Assembly (NCBI RefSeq): GCF_017921835.1
Contig: NZ_JAGEMN010000001.1
Span: forward strand, 62,001 to 126,000
Length of the DNA stretch: 64,000 bases
Direction of reading: 5' to 3'
From: Sporosarcina sp. 6E9
GTDB taxonomy: Bacteria > Bacillota > Bacilli > Bacillales_A > Planococcaceae
Below are positions 25,722-33,687 of this stretch, piece after piece. Below the pieces are notes generated by a model. That model did no database searches and was not told the origin of the DNA. It saw only the letters and a program-made list of their open reading frames with translations. The translations under genes were made by a program, and so were the position numbers. The stretch's first letter is position 1. Each line of letters begins with the position of its first letter.

Positions 25722-26843
25722 TTAGCCTCCAATACATGCGATGTTTTGTTCTTTAATATCATTGATTCTAGCAGGGCCGATGCCGTGAATCCGTTTCAAA
25801 TCATCGAGTGATTTGTACGGTCTACCTTTGATTAATAAAGCCACGCGTTCAGCACCGATATGTACAATTTGTTGAATGTCTGCATCGGTCGCTTCATTAA
25901 TATTGATACAAGAGCCTTCAGCTGTTGTTGCATCCGGTGAATCTCGCGGAATGGTGCCGTCTTTATTCGTTTGAACCGAGTAAGTCGCACCATCTGTTTC
26001 AACACGAACCGTTCCGTGCGTATTCGTGCCGTACAATAACACCTGATGTGCTTGAAGTCGAGTGACGACTTCCTCATGTGGATGTTCGTACTGATTTTCA
26101 TTCCCTGCGGAGTAGATTGCGATTTCGGGATTGACCGCATTTAGAAAATCTTCTGTTGTCGACGTATTCGATCCATGGTGTCCAACATGCAAGATATCAG
26201 CGTTTAAATTGGCGCCGCTCGTTAACATGTCGCGCTCTGCTTGTACCTCGGCGTCGCCTGTGAACAAGAATGCGACATCCCCGTATGTCATTCGCATGGA
26301 CAGTGAATTATTATTCGTCGATCCAGTCAAAGAACTCGGATGCAAGATCGTAATTTCAAGAGGACCCACATCAAAAACTTCTCCGACTTCCGGTTCGTAA
26401 TAATCTACCCCATTCACTTCAATCGCATCCAATGCCCGTAGAAATACATCCGATTCCGCCGATTGACCGTTCATCCACACTTCGTGGACATTAAATGCAT
26501 CGATGATTTTATCCAACTGGCCGATATGATCGGCATGGGGATGGGTAATCGCGATGATATCAATAGATTTGATTTTTTCATCGTGAAGATAAGAGACAAC
26601 GTCGGTTGCATTCCAATTCCCCGTATCGATGAGCATCGTATAACTATCCGTTCCGTCACTAAACTCGAGCAGTGTCGCATCCGCTTGGCCAACATCGATA
26701 AAATGGGCAATCATGTTTGATAGCTTGATATTGTCTTCAATTTCAGCTGCGGGTGGCGATGTCGCATTACTATTCATACATCCCGCACATAAAAGCGCCG
26801 CACCTATTAATAAATAAAGCGTCGCGATTAATTTTTTCTTCAT
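25722..26843 (-). CDS. ComEC-type MBL-fold lipoprotein with C-terminal HhH
   Basis: A 373-residue lipoprotein. Signal peptide and lipobox LCAGC (Cys21) come first, then an MBL domain of the ComEC C-terminal type: IDVGQADATLLE, TGNWNATDVV, ITHPHADHIGQLD (HxHxDH), FTGDAEVQAE, LHVGHHGSNTSTT and YSAGNENQYEHPHEEV. The last ~65 residues form a ComEA-like helix-hairpin-helix DNA-binding motif (ININEATDADIQQIVHIGAERVALLI, IHGIGPARINDI). The combination suggests an extracytoplasmic nuclease that binds DNA. First gene of a two-gene operon with DUF3006. Confidence 0.9.
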   Translation of the reverse strand: MKKKLIATLYLLIGAALLCAGCMNSNATSPPAAEIEDNIKLSNMIAHFIDVGQADATLLEFSDGTDSYTMLIDTGNWNATDVVSYLHDEKIKSIDIIAITHPHADHIGQLDKIIDAFNVHEVWMNGQSAESDVFLRALDAIEVNGVDYYEPEVGEVFDVGPLEITILHPSSLTGSTNNNSLSMRMTYGDVAFLFTGDAEVQAERDMLTSGANLNADILHVGHHGSNTSTTEDFLNAVNPEIAIYSAGNENQYEHPHEEVVTRLQAHQVLLYGTNTHGTVRVETDGATYSVQTNKDGTIPRDSPDATTAEGSCININEATDADIQQIVHIGAERVALLIKGRPYKSLDDLKRIHGIGPARINDIKEQNIACIGG

Positions 26844-26936
26844 GTAATAATATCCTCCGGTCTTTCAAATTAATCCCTTATAGGATCATTATATCAGAAT
26901 CGATTCTAGCAAGCTGAGTTCCCTGAACGTCATTAC

Positions 26937-26965
26937 TTGATTTGGCATTTTATTGAAGATACGAT
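26937..26965 (+). promoter_or_regulatory. Candidate promoter for the gabD-like operon
   Basis: TTGATT (26937-26942), a 17-base spacer and TACGAT (26960-26965), 37 bases before the ATG. An overlapping alternative -10, GATAAT, is at 26963. Confidence 0.4.
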
Positions 26966-27001
26966 AATAAGAACACACTACTAAAAGTAGGAGGCTAAAT
27001 C

Positions 27002-28420
27002 ATGAAAACTTATCAAATGATGATTAATGGTGAAAACCAGGGTGAAAATTTACCAGTAGTTGAAGTCAATAATCCCGCAACAGGTGAAGTGATTGCGACT
27101 GTGCCAAAAGGCGGCGCGGACGAAGCAGCTTTAGCAGTCGATGCAGCTTATGAAGCATTCAAAGAGTGGTCTAAGCTTTCGGCTTATGAGCGAAGCGAGT
27201 TAATACGCGATTGGTATGATTTGATAAAGGAAAACACAGAAGATTTAGCAAGAACGATGACTGAAGAACAAGGAAAGCCGTTACCAGAAGCACGCGGTGA
27301 AATTAATTATGCGAATGGATTCATCTCTTGGTATGCGGAAGAAGGAAAGCGAATTTACGGCGAATCGATTCCAGCAACCGGACAAAACAAACGACTATTT
27401 GTCCATAAACAACCCGTCGGTGTAACCGCGGTTATCACGCCGTGGAATTTCCCGGCAGCGATGATCACGAGAAAAGTTGGTCCGGCGCTGGCGGCAGGTT
27501 GCACAGTTGTCATTAAACCAGCCAATTTAACCCCGATAACGGCGATTAAACTCGTTCAACTCGCGAAGCAAGCCGGCATTCCAAAAGGCGTTATCAATGT
27601 TGTAACCGGCGATTCAAAAGTGATTGGTGAAACATGGCTCGCAGATACGCGTGTGCGAAAACTGACATTCACAGGATCCACCGAAGTTGGAAAGGAACTT
27701 ATGAAAGGCGCGGCGGACACGGTCAAGAAAATTTCACTCGAACTTGGTGGCCATGCACCGGCAATTGTTTTGGAAGATGCTGATTTAGACAAAGCGGCAG
27801 CAGGCGTACTCGCTGCAAAATTCCGCAACGCTGGACAAACTTGCGTCTGTGTTAACCGCGTCTACGTTCATGAATCAATTGCCGATGCTTTTACCAAGAA
27901 ACTCGTAGAAAAAGCGAGTGCTTTAAAAGTGGGGAATGGTTTGGAAGAGGGCACCGATATCGGACCCCTAATTGACGAATCGGCCATTGAAAAAGTGGGG
28001 CAACATGTTGACGATGCAAAAGAAAAAGGCGCGACAGTCGAACTTGGTGGAAACGTAAAAGATGGGCTCTTCTTCGAACCGACAATCCTAACCGGTGTCA
28101 CGGACGACATGATTTGTATGACAGACGAAACATTCGGTCCAGTCACGCCGATTACAACATTCAAAACTGAAGACGAGGCAATCGAGCGAGCGAACGACTC
28201 CATTTACGGACTTGCAGCATATGTATTCACGGAAAATATCACAAAAGGAATCCATATATCCGAACAACTAGAATACGGCATTGTCGGATTGAACGACGGC
28301 ATTCCGTCCACACCGCAAGCACCATTCGGCGGATTCAAGCAGAGCGGCCTAGGAAGAGAAGGCGGGCAGCAAGGAATGGACGAGTATTTAGAAGTAAAAT
28401 ATATCTCGGTTGGTTTGTAA
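27002..28420 (+). CDS. gabD: Succinate-semialdehyde dehydrogenase family (GabD-like)
   Basis: A 472-residue NAD(P)-dependent aldehyde dehydrogenase. The cofactor region ITPWNFPAAMITRKVGPALA and GFTGSTEVGK-like segments are typical. The general base Glu247 is in LELGGHAPAIV and the catalytic Cys281 in NAGQTCVCVNRVYV. Residues EEQGKPLPEARGEI and YAEEGKRIYGE are characteristic of the GabD branch that oxidises succinate semialdehyde to succinate in GABA breakdown. No GABA aminotransferase is adjacent, so other aldehydes are possible. It has AGTAGGAGG upstream and is followed after 20 bases by a quinone oxidoreductase. Confidence 0.9.
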   Translation: MKTYQMMINGENQGENLPVVEVNNPATGEVIATVPKGGADEAALAVDAAYEAFKEWSKLSAYERSELIRDWYDLIKENTEDLARTMTEEQGKPLPEARGEINYANGFISWYAEEGKRIYGESIPATGQNKRLFVHKQPVGVTAVITPWNFPAAMITRKVGPALAAGCTVVIKPANLTPITAIKLVQLAKQAGIPKGVINVVTGDSKVIGETWLADTRVRKLTFTGSTEVGKELMKGAADTVKKISLELGGHAPAIVLEDADLDKAAAGVLAAKFRNAGQTCVCVNRVYVHESIADAFTKKLVEKASALKVGNGLEEGTDIGPLIDESAIEKVGQHVDDAKEKGATVELGGNVKDGLFFEPTILTGVTDDMICMTDETFGPVTPITTFKTEDEAIERANDSIYGLAAYVFTENITKGIHISEQLEYGIVGLNDGIPSTPQAPFGGFKQSGLGREGGQQGMDEYLEVKYISVGL

Positions 28421-28440
28421 AATCAAGAGGAGGAAATTAA

Positions 28441-29424
28441 ATGACTAAAATGAAAGCAATTCAATTTGAAGAATACGGTGGATCGGAAGTTTTAAAGTAT
28501 ATGGATGTTGATATTCCTGAATTAGGTGACCGTGAAGTCTTGGTTAACGTTAAAGCGATTGGTGTGAACTATGCAGATATCGCACGACGCGAAGGGAAGT
28601 ATGTCGTGCCAACGCCATTACCGTTTATTCCAGGCGCAGAAATTGCCGGTGAAATTGTCGCTGTAGGTAAAAATGTCACACAGTACAAGCCGGGGATGCG
28701 GGTCGTCTCGTTAATTGAATCGGATGCGTATGCGGAATTTGCGAAAGCACATGAAGTGGCATTGGCGCCGATTCCAAATGGCGTAGATTTCTCCGATGCA
28801 GTTGCACTTCCGCTACAAGGACAGACTGCCTACCATATCTTAACGACTATGGGCAGACTGGAAAAAGGTGAAACTGTTCTCGTTCATGCAGCAGCGGGCG
28901 GCGTCGGAGCAATTTCCGTACAACTCGCAAAATTATTCGGTGCAGGCAAAGTGATCGCGACAGCCAGTAGTGATGAAAAACTGGCACATGCCAAAAAACT
29001 AGGCGCAGATCATCTCGTCAACTACACAGAAGAAGATTGGGAACAACAAGTTCTTGAGCTGACAGATGGAAAAGGGGTCGACGTTGCCCTCGAAATGGTC
29101 GGCGGAGACATCTTCGATAAAACATTGGCATGTCTAGCACCATTCGGCAGATTAGTCATATTCGGTGCTGCCAGCGGGGAACAAGCACATCTTTATCCAG
29201 CGCAACTCATGCGTAAAAATCAATCAGTGATAGGTTTCTTCTTACCACAAATCGTGAGTAAACCAGAATTGTACTTGAAGAGTTTCAAAGAATTGCTTCG
29301 TTATATTGAAAGCGGCGAACTTGAACTGACAATCGGTGGCACGTATAAATTAGAAGATGCAGCCGAAGCACATCAAGACCTTCAGGGAAGAAAGACTATG
29401 GGGAAATTGGTGCTCATTCCATAA
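28441..29424 (+). CDS. NADPH:quinone oxidoreductase-like MDR protein
   Basis: A 327-residue zinc-free medium-chain dehydrogenase/reductase of the quinone oxidoreductase type. Signature regions are NYADIARREGKY near the N-terminus, PFIPGAEIAGEIVAVG, and the NADPH-binding VHAAAGGVGAISVQLAKLFG near residues 145-170. The zinc ligands of alcohol dehydrogenases are absent. It likely reduces quinones or alpha,beta-unsaturated carbonyls. It has GAGGAGG upstream and probably shares a transcript with the aldehyde dehydrogenase; a clear terminator follows. Confidence 0.9.
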   Translation: MTKMKAIQFEEYGGSEVLKYMDVDIPELGDREVLVNVKAIGVNYADIARREGKYVVPTPLPFIPGAEIAGEIVAVGKNVTQYKPGMRVVSLIESDAYAEFAKAHEVALAPIPNGVDFSDAVALPLQGQTAYHILTTMGRLEKGETVLVHAAAGGVGAISVQLAKLFGAGKVIATASSDEKLAHAKKLGADHLVNYTEEDWEQQVLELTDGKGVDVALEMVGGDIFDKTLACLAPFGRLVIFGAASGEQAHLYPAQLMRKNQSVIGFFLPQIVSKPELYLKSFKELLRYIESGELELTIGGTYKLEDAAEAHQDLQGRKTMGKLVLIP

Positions 29425-29432
29425 AGCAATTC

Positions 29433-29463
29433 GGGGAAGTACATCATGTACTTCCTTTTTTTA
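29433..29463 (+). terminator. Rho-independent terminator after quinone oxidoreductase
   Basis: Stem GGAAGTACAT with ATGTACTTCC around a short loop, followed by seven T. Confidence 0.85.
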
Positions 29464-29501
29464 TGAATAAATGTTTTTTCCGGCTAGGCGTAAAGTCTTG
29501 T

Positions 29502-29612
29502 TTTGCGGATATAAGTTGAATTATTGATGATATGTGTTCCAAATGTACGGATATAGTGTGGACTTCTTTGGATATCCGTCCTGAATGCGCGGATATAATA
29601 AAATGACCACCT
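29502..29612. repeat. 21-bp phased repeat array D (GGATAT core)
   Basis: Cores GGATAT, TGATAT, GGATAT, GGATAT and GGATAT start at 29507, 29528, 29549, 29570 and 29591, exactly 21 bases apart. Each is often preceded by TGCGC, TGTAC or similar. Linkers are unrelated. It lies downstream of the quinone oxidoreductase terminator and upstream of a DUF3784 gene. In-frame stop codons exclude coding. Confidence 0.85.
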
Positions 29613-29740
29613 TGGGAAGAATATAATCCGCAATGAATAAGGAAATAGGAAGTTTACTGATTAACTTTTACTCATTCTGAAACTTTATTAGCCAGCATGC
29701 GTATGTCTTAGTAAGAATGCTACTTTACGGAGGTGTTAAC

Positions 29741-30055
29741 ATGCTATTAATTATTACTATATTAATATTTACTGTTATAGGTGTATTTCTGTTGAATGGA
29801 AAAGGAACGTTTCTTATTGCAGGATTTAACACGTTACCTAAAGAGGAAAAAGCAAAATACGATAAACTGGCTTTTAGTAAATTCTACGGAAAAACAATTC
29901 TAGCTTTATCAGCAAGCATGGTATTTTGGTTGTTCAGCGACATACTACAAAACAATGTACTATTCGTTATTGGTTTGATCTTATTTTTAGCTATTCTTAT
30001 TTTTAGTTTAATATATTCTAACTTGGGCAATCGATTTAAAAAGGAATCAAGTTGA
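29741..30055 (+). CDS. DUF3784 family membrane protein
   Basis: A 104-residue protein starting at ATG 29741, 7 bases after CGGAGG. Three transmembrane segments are visible (residues ~2-18, 48-66 and 72-92). The pattern LNGKGTFLIAGFNTLPKEEKAKYDK between the first and second helix is typical of DUF3784 proteins, small three-helix membrane proteins of unknown function in Bacillota. A related but shorter protein is encoded at 58763. Confidence 0.75.
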   Translation: MLLIITILIFTVIGVFLLNGKGTFLIAGFNTLPKEEKAKYDKLAFSKFYGKTILALSASMVFWLFSDILQNNVLFVIGLILFLAILIFSLIYSNLGNRFKKESS

Positions 30056-30496
30056 GCAGTTACTATACGGATGCGAGAAGCGTAGCGTTGAGTAAGGCTT
30101 GTATTTATGTTAATAAATTAGCTGATATCGATACCAATATTTGATAGGCTTTAATAAAATATACTATGGAAACATATCAGAATCTTTATCCGAACGAATA
30201 AAAGGCGAGACTGTTGATTTTAGTTTAGCAGTTAAAAGATCATCAAACGATGGTCTTTTTTTTATTAGCTCTGTTAATTCTTGTTGTTGATAATTGCACT
30301 TTTAGAACGAGTATTAGAGGGTATCCACATCAAAACAATAAAGTCACTATAAAAGACGTGATTCTTCAAGATACAGAAACATATGGTACACTAAGTTTAA
30401 GTAAATTCACAATATAGAATTATTTTTTATTCAACAAACGGGCAATTTAACAGAATAAAATTAAAAGAATTATTATAAAAAGTTGGGAGTGATTAT
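30056..30496 (+). other. Gap with a terminator and an apparent gene remnant
   Basis: Contains a terminator-like hairpin at 30234-30263 (AAAAGA.CATC pairing with GATG.TCTTTT, then T-run). After it, about 30269-30417 reads without stops and ends in a hydrophilic segment with VTIKDVILQDTETYGTLS. It has no start codon with a ribosome binding site, so it may be the 3' end of a decayed gene. Otherwise nothing recognisable. Confidence 0.35.
30234..30263 (+). terminator. Rho-independent terminator
   Basis: Stem AAAAGAtCATC with GATGgTCTTTT around AAAC, T-run of eight. Probably terminates the DUF3784 transcript. Confidence 0.65.
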
Positions 30497-30685
30497 ATGA
30501 ATAAATTAAACTGTGATTCCTGCGGTGGAGAGATTAAACCAGGAGAATTTATGGCGGTATTGGCGGAATATCCCACAAAGGAATATGTTGGCAGGACAGA
30601 TTCAATTATCAAAAAGTGGGTTAAAGAAACTGATGGAGTAATTTACTGTAGGGAATGTTTTGAAAGTAAATTTGAGCCAAATTAA
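30497..30685 (+). CDS. Small two-CxxC zinc-ribbon-like protein (paralogue)
   Basis: A 62-residue protein starting at ATG 30497 with TTGGGAGTG upstream. Cys6-x-x-Cys9 and a second CRECF motif near residues 51-54 make a four-Cys zinc site. The intervening stretch includes KPGEFMAVLAEYP. It is a diverged relative of the protein encoded at 212-382. It is probably cytoplasmic, and function is unknown. A terminator hairpin lies ~55 bases downstream. Confidence 0.75.
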   Translation: MNKLNCDSCGGEIKPGEFMAVLAEYPTKEYVGRTDSIIKKWVKETDGVIYCRECFESKFEPN

Positions 30686-30738
30686 GCTATCAGCAATCGG
30701 GGGCGATTGTTGAGGAAAGCTCTGTTAATCCAAAATCA

Positions 30739-30773
30739 ACAGGCCCTCCATTTATTGGAGGATCTGTTTTTTA
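30739..30773 (+). terminator. Rho-independent terminator after zinc-ribbon gene
   Basis: Stem CAG..CCTCC with GGAGG..CTG around ATTTATT, followed by TTTTTT. Confidence 0.8.
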
Positions 30774-30958
30774 AAAATAAAACAACATTAAACTTTAACA
30801 GAGACTTTTTATTAATAAATCAATAAATTCACGAATACAGGATTAAACAGAATACATAAGTTAAAATGTAGTCCATACGTACCAAAACAAAAGTTTTAGT
30901 AACTAGAATTTTTGAGGGGCTATAGGAATGATCCAATTGGAAAGATGTAAAGTCCCGG

Positions 30959-31090
30959 TTTGCTGATATAATTGATAAATGTGCTGATACAGCAAAGATT
31001 GGTACGGATATATTTCTATAATGCACGGAAATAATGTCGTTTCATGCGGAAATACATACCGAATGCACCGATATTATAAATTTCGCGATA
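30959..31090. repeat. 21-bp phased repeat array E (GGATAT/GGAAAT core)
   Basis: Cores TGATAT, TGATAC, GGATAT, GGAAAT, GGAAAT and CGATAT start at 30964, 30985, 31006, 31027, 31048 and 31069: all spaced exactly 21 bases. Weaker matches AGATGT (30943) and AGACGT (31090) fall in the same phase. The array ends about 20 bases before the -35 of the BCCT gene promoter. Same family as arrays C and D. Confidence 0.85.
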
Positions 31091-31110
31091 GACGTTATTT
31101 GCTAGCAAAA

Positions 31111-31139
31111 GTTACAATTCCTTATTCTTAGTATATAAT
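31111..31139 (+). promoter_or_regulatory. SigA promoter of BCCT transporter gene
   Basis: GTTACA (31111-31116), 17-base spacer, and perfect TATAAT (31134-31139), 34 bases before the start codon. Confidence 0.7.
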
Positions 31140-31173
31140 TAAATCAAAATATTTGTTGAAAGGATTACTTACG

Positions 31174-32772
31174 ATGAAAATTATTGATTGGCCTACTTTC
31201 ATAGGCGCTTTAATATTATTACTGGCGGTGTCAATTCCGCTGATGCTATTTCCTGAAACCGGTGAAGTAGTTGTCAATATGGCAAATGAATTTATGACGG
31301 AAACATTCGGCGTCGTTTATTTATTTGTTGGTTTAGCAGCATTTGTATTTCTTATGTATGTTGCTTTTAGTAAAAATGGAAAAGTAAAGCTGGGCGATAG
31401 AGGAGAACGAAAAGAGTTCAATACATTTTCCTGGGCAGCAATGATGTTCTCGGCAGGAATAGGTTCGAGTATTCTCTATTGGGCGATGATCGAGTGGGCT
31501 TATTATTATCAAGCACCGCCATTCGGCCTTGCACCAGAATCCAATGAGGCAATATCATGGGCTACCGCCTATGGTATTTTCCACTGGGGACCCATAGCTT
31601 GGGCAATTTATACTTTACCGGCTCTTCCAATTGCTTATTTTTACTACGTTCGAAAAAAGCGCGTATTGAAAATTAGTGAGGCGGTAAGACCCGTTCTCGG
31701 AAAACTCGTTGACACACCAATCGGCGTTATTATCGACGTTCTATTTATGTTCGGTTTAATGGGCGGGGCGGGCACGACGCTGGCACTTGGGACACCGATG
31801 ATTGCAGCCGGCGTTTCAGACATAACAGGCATTCCTGTTACCCTCGGTATGCAGGTTGTCATTATGATGCTTTGTACAGTTATTTTTGCAACGAGTTCTT
31901 ATTTCGGCCTCAAAAAAGGAATTAAACTACTTAGTGACATCAATCTTTGGTTAGCGGTTTTTATTCTGGCATTTGTTTTTATAGTTGGACCGACATTATT
32001 CATTAGTAATACAGCGTTTACAAGTTTCGGTATTATCATTGATAATTTCTTTAAAATGGCGACATGGCTTGAGCCATTCGGGAATTTAGATGGGTTTGAA
32101 AAAACAAGTTTTCCTCAGAAATGGACTATTTTTTATTGGGCCTGGTGGGTAGTGTACGCACCATTCGTCGGTTTATTTGTTGCGCGCATATCCCGTGGTA
32201 GAACGATCCAGGAAATGATTCTCGGTACGATGATTTACGGAACTGTCGGGAGTATGTTGTTCTTTGGAATACTTGGCAACTTTGGACTTTATCTGCAATT
32301 GAGCGGTACTTTTGATGTAATTGGGTTCATGAATGAAGCAGGTGCGCCCGCGACAATCATTGCCATTTTTCATCAGCTTCCAATCGCAAAAATTATTGTG
32401 CCCTTGTTCACGATCCTAGCAATTATTTTCCTTTCGACGACTTTCGATTCGGCGTCCTTTATTTTGGCAGCGGTTGTGCAGAAAGAAGTGGATTCAGATC
32501 CACTAAGATGGAATCGGTTATTCTGGGCATTCACGTTAACGCTGCTTCCGCTCGTGTTGATGTTTATTGGGGGACTTGAGACGCTCCAAACAGCGAGTAT
32601 CGTTGCAGGTTTTCCTGTTGTATTTATATTGTTTTTACTTGCTTGGTCATTTATGAAGGCTTCGAGTGAAGATATTTTAGCGTCAAAAGATTATGACTCC
32701 CCGATGATTCATATTAATCGTCGAGAAGAAAAGAACCGTAGGATAAAAAAGAAACGTGAAAATGAGAACTAA
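31174..32772 (+). CDS. BCCT-family transporter
   Basis: A 532-residue sodium- or proton-coupled betaine/choline/carnitine-type transporter with twelve predicted helices. The start is placed at ATG 31174 with AAAGGA eight bases upstream. The signature WTIFYWAWWVVYAPFVGLF (residues ~315-335) contains the aromatic substrate box of the family. TM3 reads AGIGSSILYWAMIEWAYYY, which differs from the GMGIGL-type sequence of sodium-coupled betaine carriers such as OpuD/BetP, so cation coupling and substrate may differ. The C-terminus is short and basic. Monocistronic between its own promoter and a bidirectional terminator. Confidence 0.88.
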   Translation: MKIIDWPTFIGALILLLAVSIPLMLFPETGEVVVNMANEFMTETFGVVYLFVGLAAFVFLMYVAFSKNGKVKLGDRGERKEFNTFSWAAMMFSAGIGSSILYWAMIEWAYYYQAPPFGLAPESNEAISWATAYGIFHWGPIAWAIYTLPALPIAYFYYVRKKRVLKISEAVRPVLGKLVDTPIGVIIDVLFMFGLMGGAGTTLALGTPMIAAGVSDITGIPVTLGMQVVIMMLCTVIFATSSYFGLKKGIKLLSDINLWLAVFILAFVFIVGPTLFISNTAFTSFGIIIDNFFKMATWLEPFGNLDGFEKTSFPQKWTIFYWAWWVVYAPFVGLFVARISRGRTIQEMILGTMIYGTVGSMLFFGILGNFGLYLQLSGTFDVIGFMNEAGAPATIIAIFHQLPIAKIIVPLFTILAIIFLSTTFDSASFILAAVVQKEVDSDPLRWNRLFWAFTLTLLPLVLMFIGGLETLQTASIVAGFPVVFILFLLAWSFMKASSEDILASKDYDSPMIHINRREEKNRRIKKKRENEN

Positions 32773-32784
32773 AAGAATAGAAAT

Positions 32785-32822
32785 AAAAAATTCAGCCACA
32801 TAATAGTGGCTGAGTTTTTATT
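32785..32822. terminator. Bidirectional terminator between BCCT and yvlD genes
   Basis: Stem CAGCCAC with GTGGCTG around ATAATA. It is flanked by A-rich sequence on the left and T-rich on the right, so it can serve both converging genes. Confidence 0.8.
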
Positions 32823-33165
32823 TTATCTTCTTCTTCGCAGGATTAAGAAAGAGATTTAATATCGACATCAATACCGCAATCAACAAAGCCGTGCCAAAAC
32901 TCTCAATAATAAATCCATCGCCCATTATTTTATTGGTCAATAGAAGCATCAGCGCGTTCACAACAAATAAAAACAACCCGAGCGTGACAATTGTCGCTGG
33001 TAGCGTAAACAATATTAAAATCGGTCGAACGAGCATATTGATAATCGCTAAGACGATACTTGCCAAAATTGCAGTGCCAATACTCTCGACTATAAAACTA
33101 GGAATCAACCACGAAAGAAATAGTAATACCAGTGCGTTAATCAAAATTCCTCCGAACCATTTCAT
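32818..33165 (-). CDS. yvlD: Phage-holin-like YvlD family membrane protein
   Basis: About 115 residues with four hydrophobic segments. The start is placed at ATG 33165 (MKWFGGILINAL), matching the usual YvlD N-terminus, rather than at 33186. Family pattern: LSWLIPSFIVES, NMLVRPILILFTLPATIVTLGLFLF and VVNALMLLLTNK. YvlD-type proteins are assigned to a four-helix holin-like group and are linked to cell-envelope stress in Bacillus. No lytic gene is nearby. Single gene with a terminator downstream. Confidence 0.8.
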   Translation of the reverse strand: MKWFGGILINALVLLFLSWLIPSFIVESIGTAILASIVLAIINMLVRPILILFTLPATIVTLGLFLFVVNALMLLLTNKIMGDGFIIESFGTALLIAVLMSILNLFLNPAKKKIK

Positions 33166-33228
33166 AAAGAACACAACCTTTGACATATATATTGATATGA
33201 ATAGTGTATCATTAAATATAACTGAAGT

Positions 33229-33585
33229 TTAATTCTTGTATTCATTCTTTGGTTTATTTTCCATCTGAGCATTATCGATGGTCTCCAGTTTATCAAGTAT
33301 TTTCTCCAATACATTATTAAACGTATCAACATCTATACTCATCCCGTTATTTTGAGATTGCTGTTTTTGTAAATCATCAATCTGACTTTGAAGTTTTGCC
33401 ATTGCCTGTTGTTGCTGTTGATCGGCAATATTGCTTTCCTCTATTGAAATTGCTCCTCCAATGACTTGTATTGTATCGCCAAGCGCTGATAGCACAGTGC
33501 CCCACAAAGCAATTTTCGGACCGATATCTTGGGAATTGCTATTGTTTTGAAATCCATGTCCATTAAATTGGTTATTGAATTCCAA
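33229..33585 (-). CDS. Hypothetical protein with Gln-rich coiled coil
   Basis: A 118-residue protein starting at TTG 33585 with AAAAGGATG upstream. The N-terminal 20 residues are Asn/Gln-rich, then a hydrophobic/amphipathic segment IALWGTVLSALGDTIQVIGGAIS that may touch the membrane, then a coiled coil with DQQQQQAMAKLQSQIDDLQK (residues ~54-78) and a second helix VLEKILDKLETID. Similar small Gln-rich proteins are common in spore formers, but I cannot assign a function. Confidence 0.6.
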   Translation of the reverse strand: MEFNNQFNGHGFQNNSNSQDIGPKIALWGTVLSALGDTIQVIGGAISIEESNIADQQQQQAMAKLQSQIDDLQKQQSQNNGMSIDVDTFNNVLEKILDKLETIDNAQMENKPKNEYKN

Positions 33586-33687
33586 ATCATCATCCTTTTA
33601 CTGTATAATTCTTTATTAAGTAGTATATGCAAGTTCAAAATTTATGAAACTTTTATCAGACATTGTTGAATAGAGGCCAAATGTAAA

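Noticed and set aside
29502..31090. CRISPR array for the 21-bp repeats
   Set aside because: Repeats are far too short and degenerate, spacers of ~12-15 bp are not CRISPR-like, and no cas genes are present.
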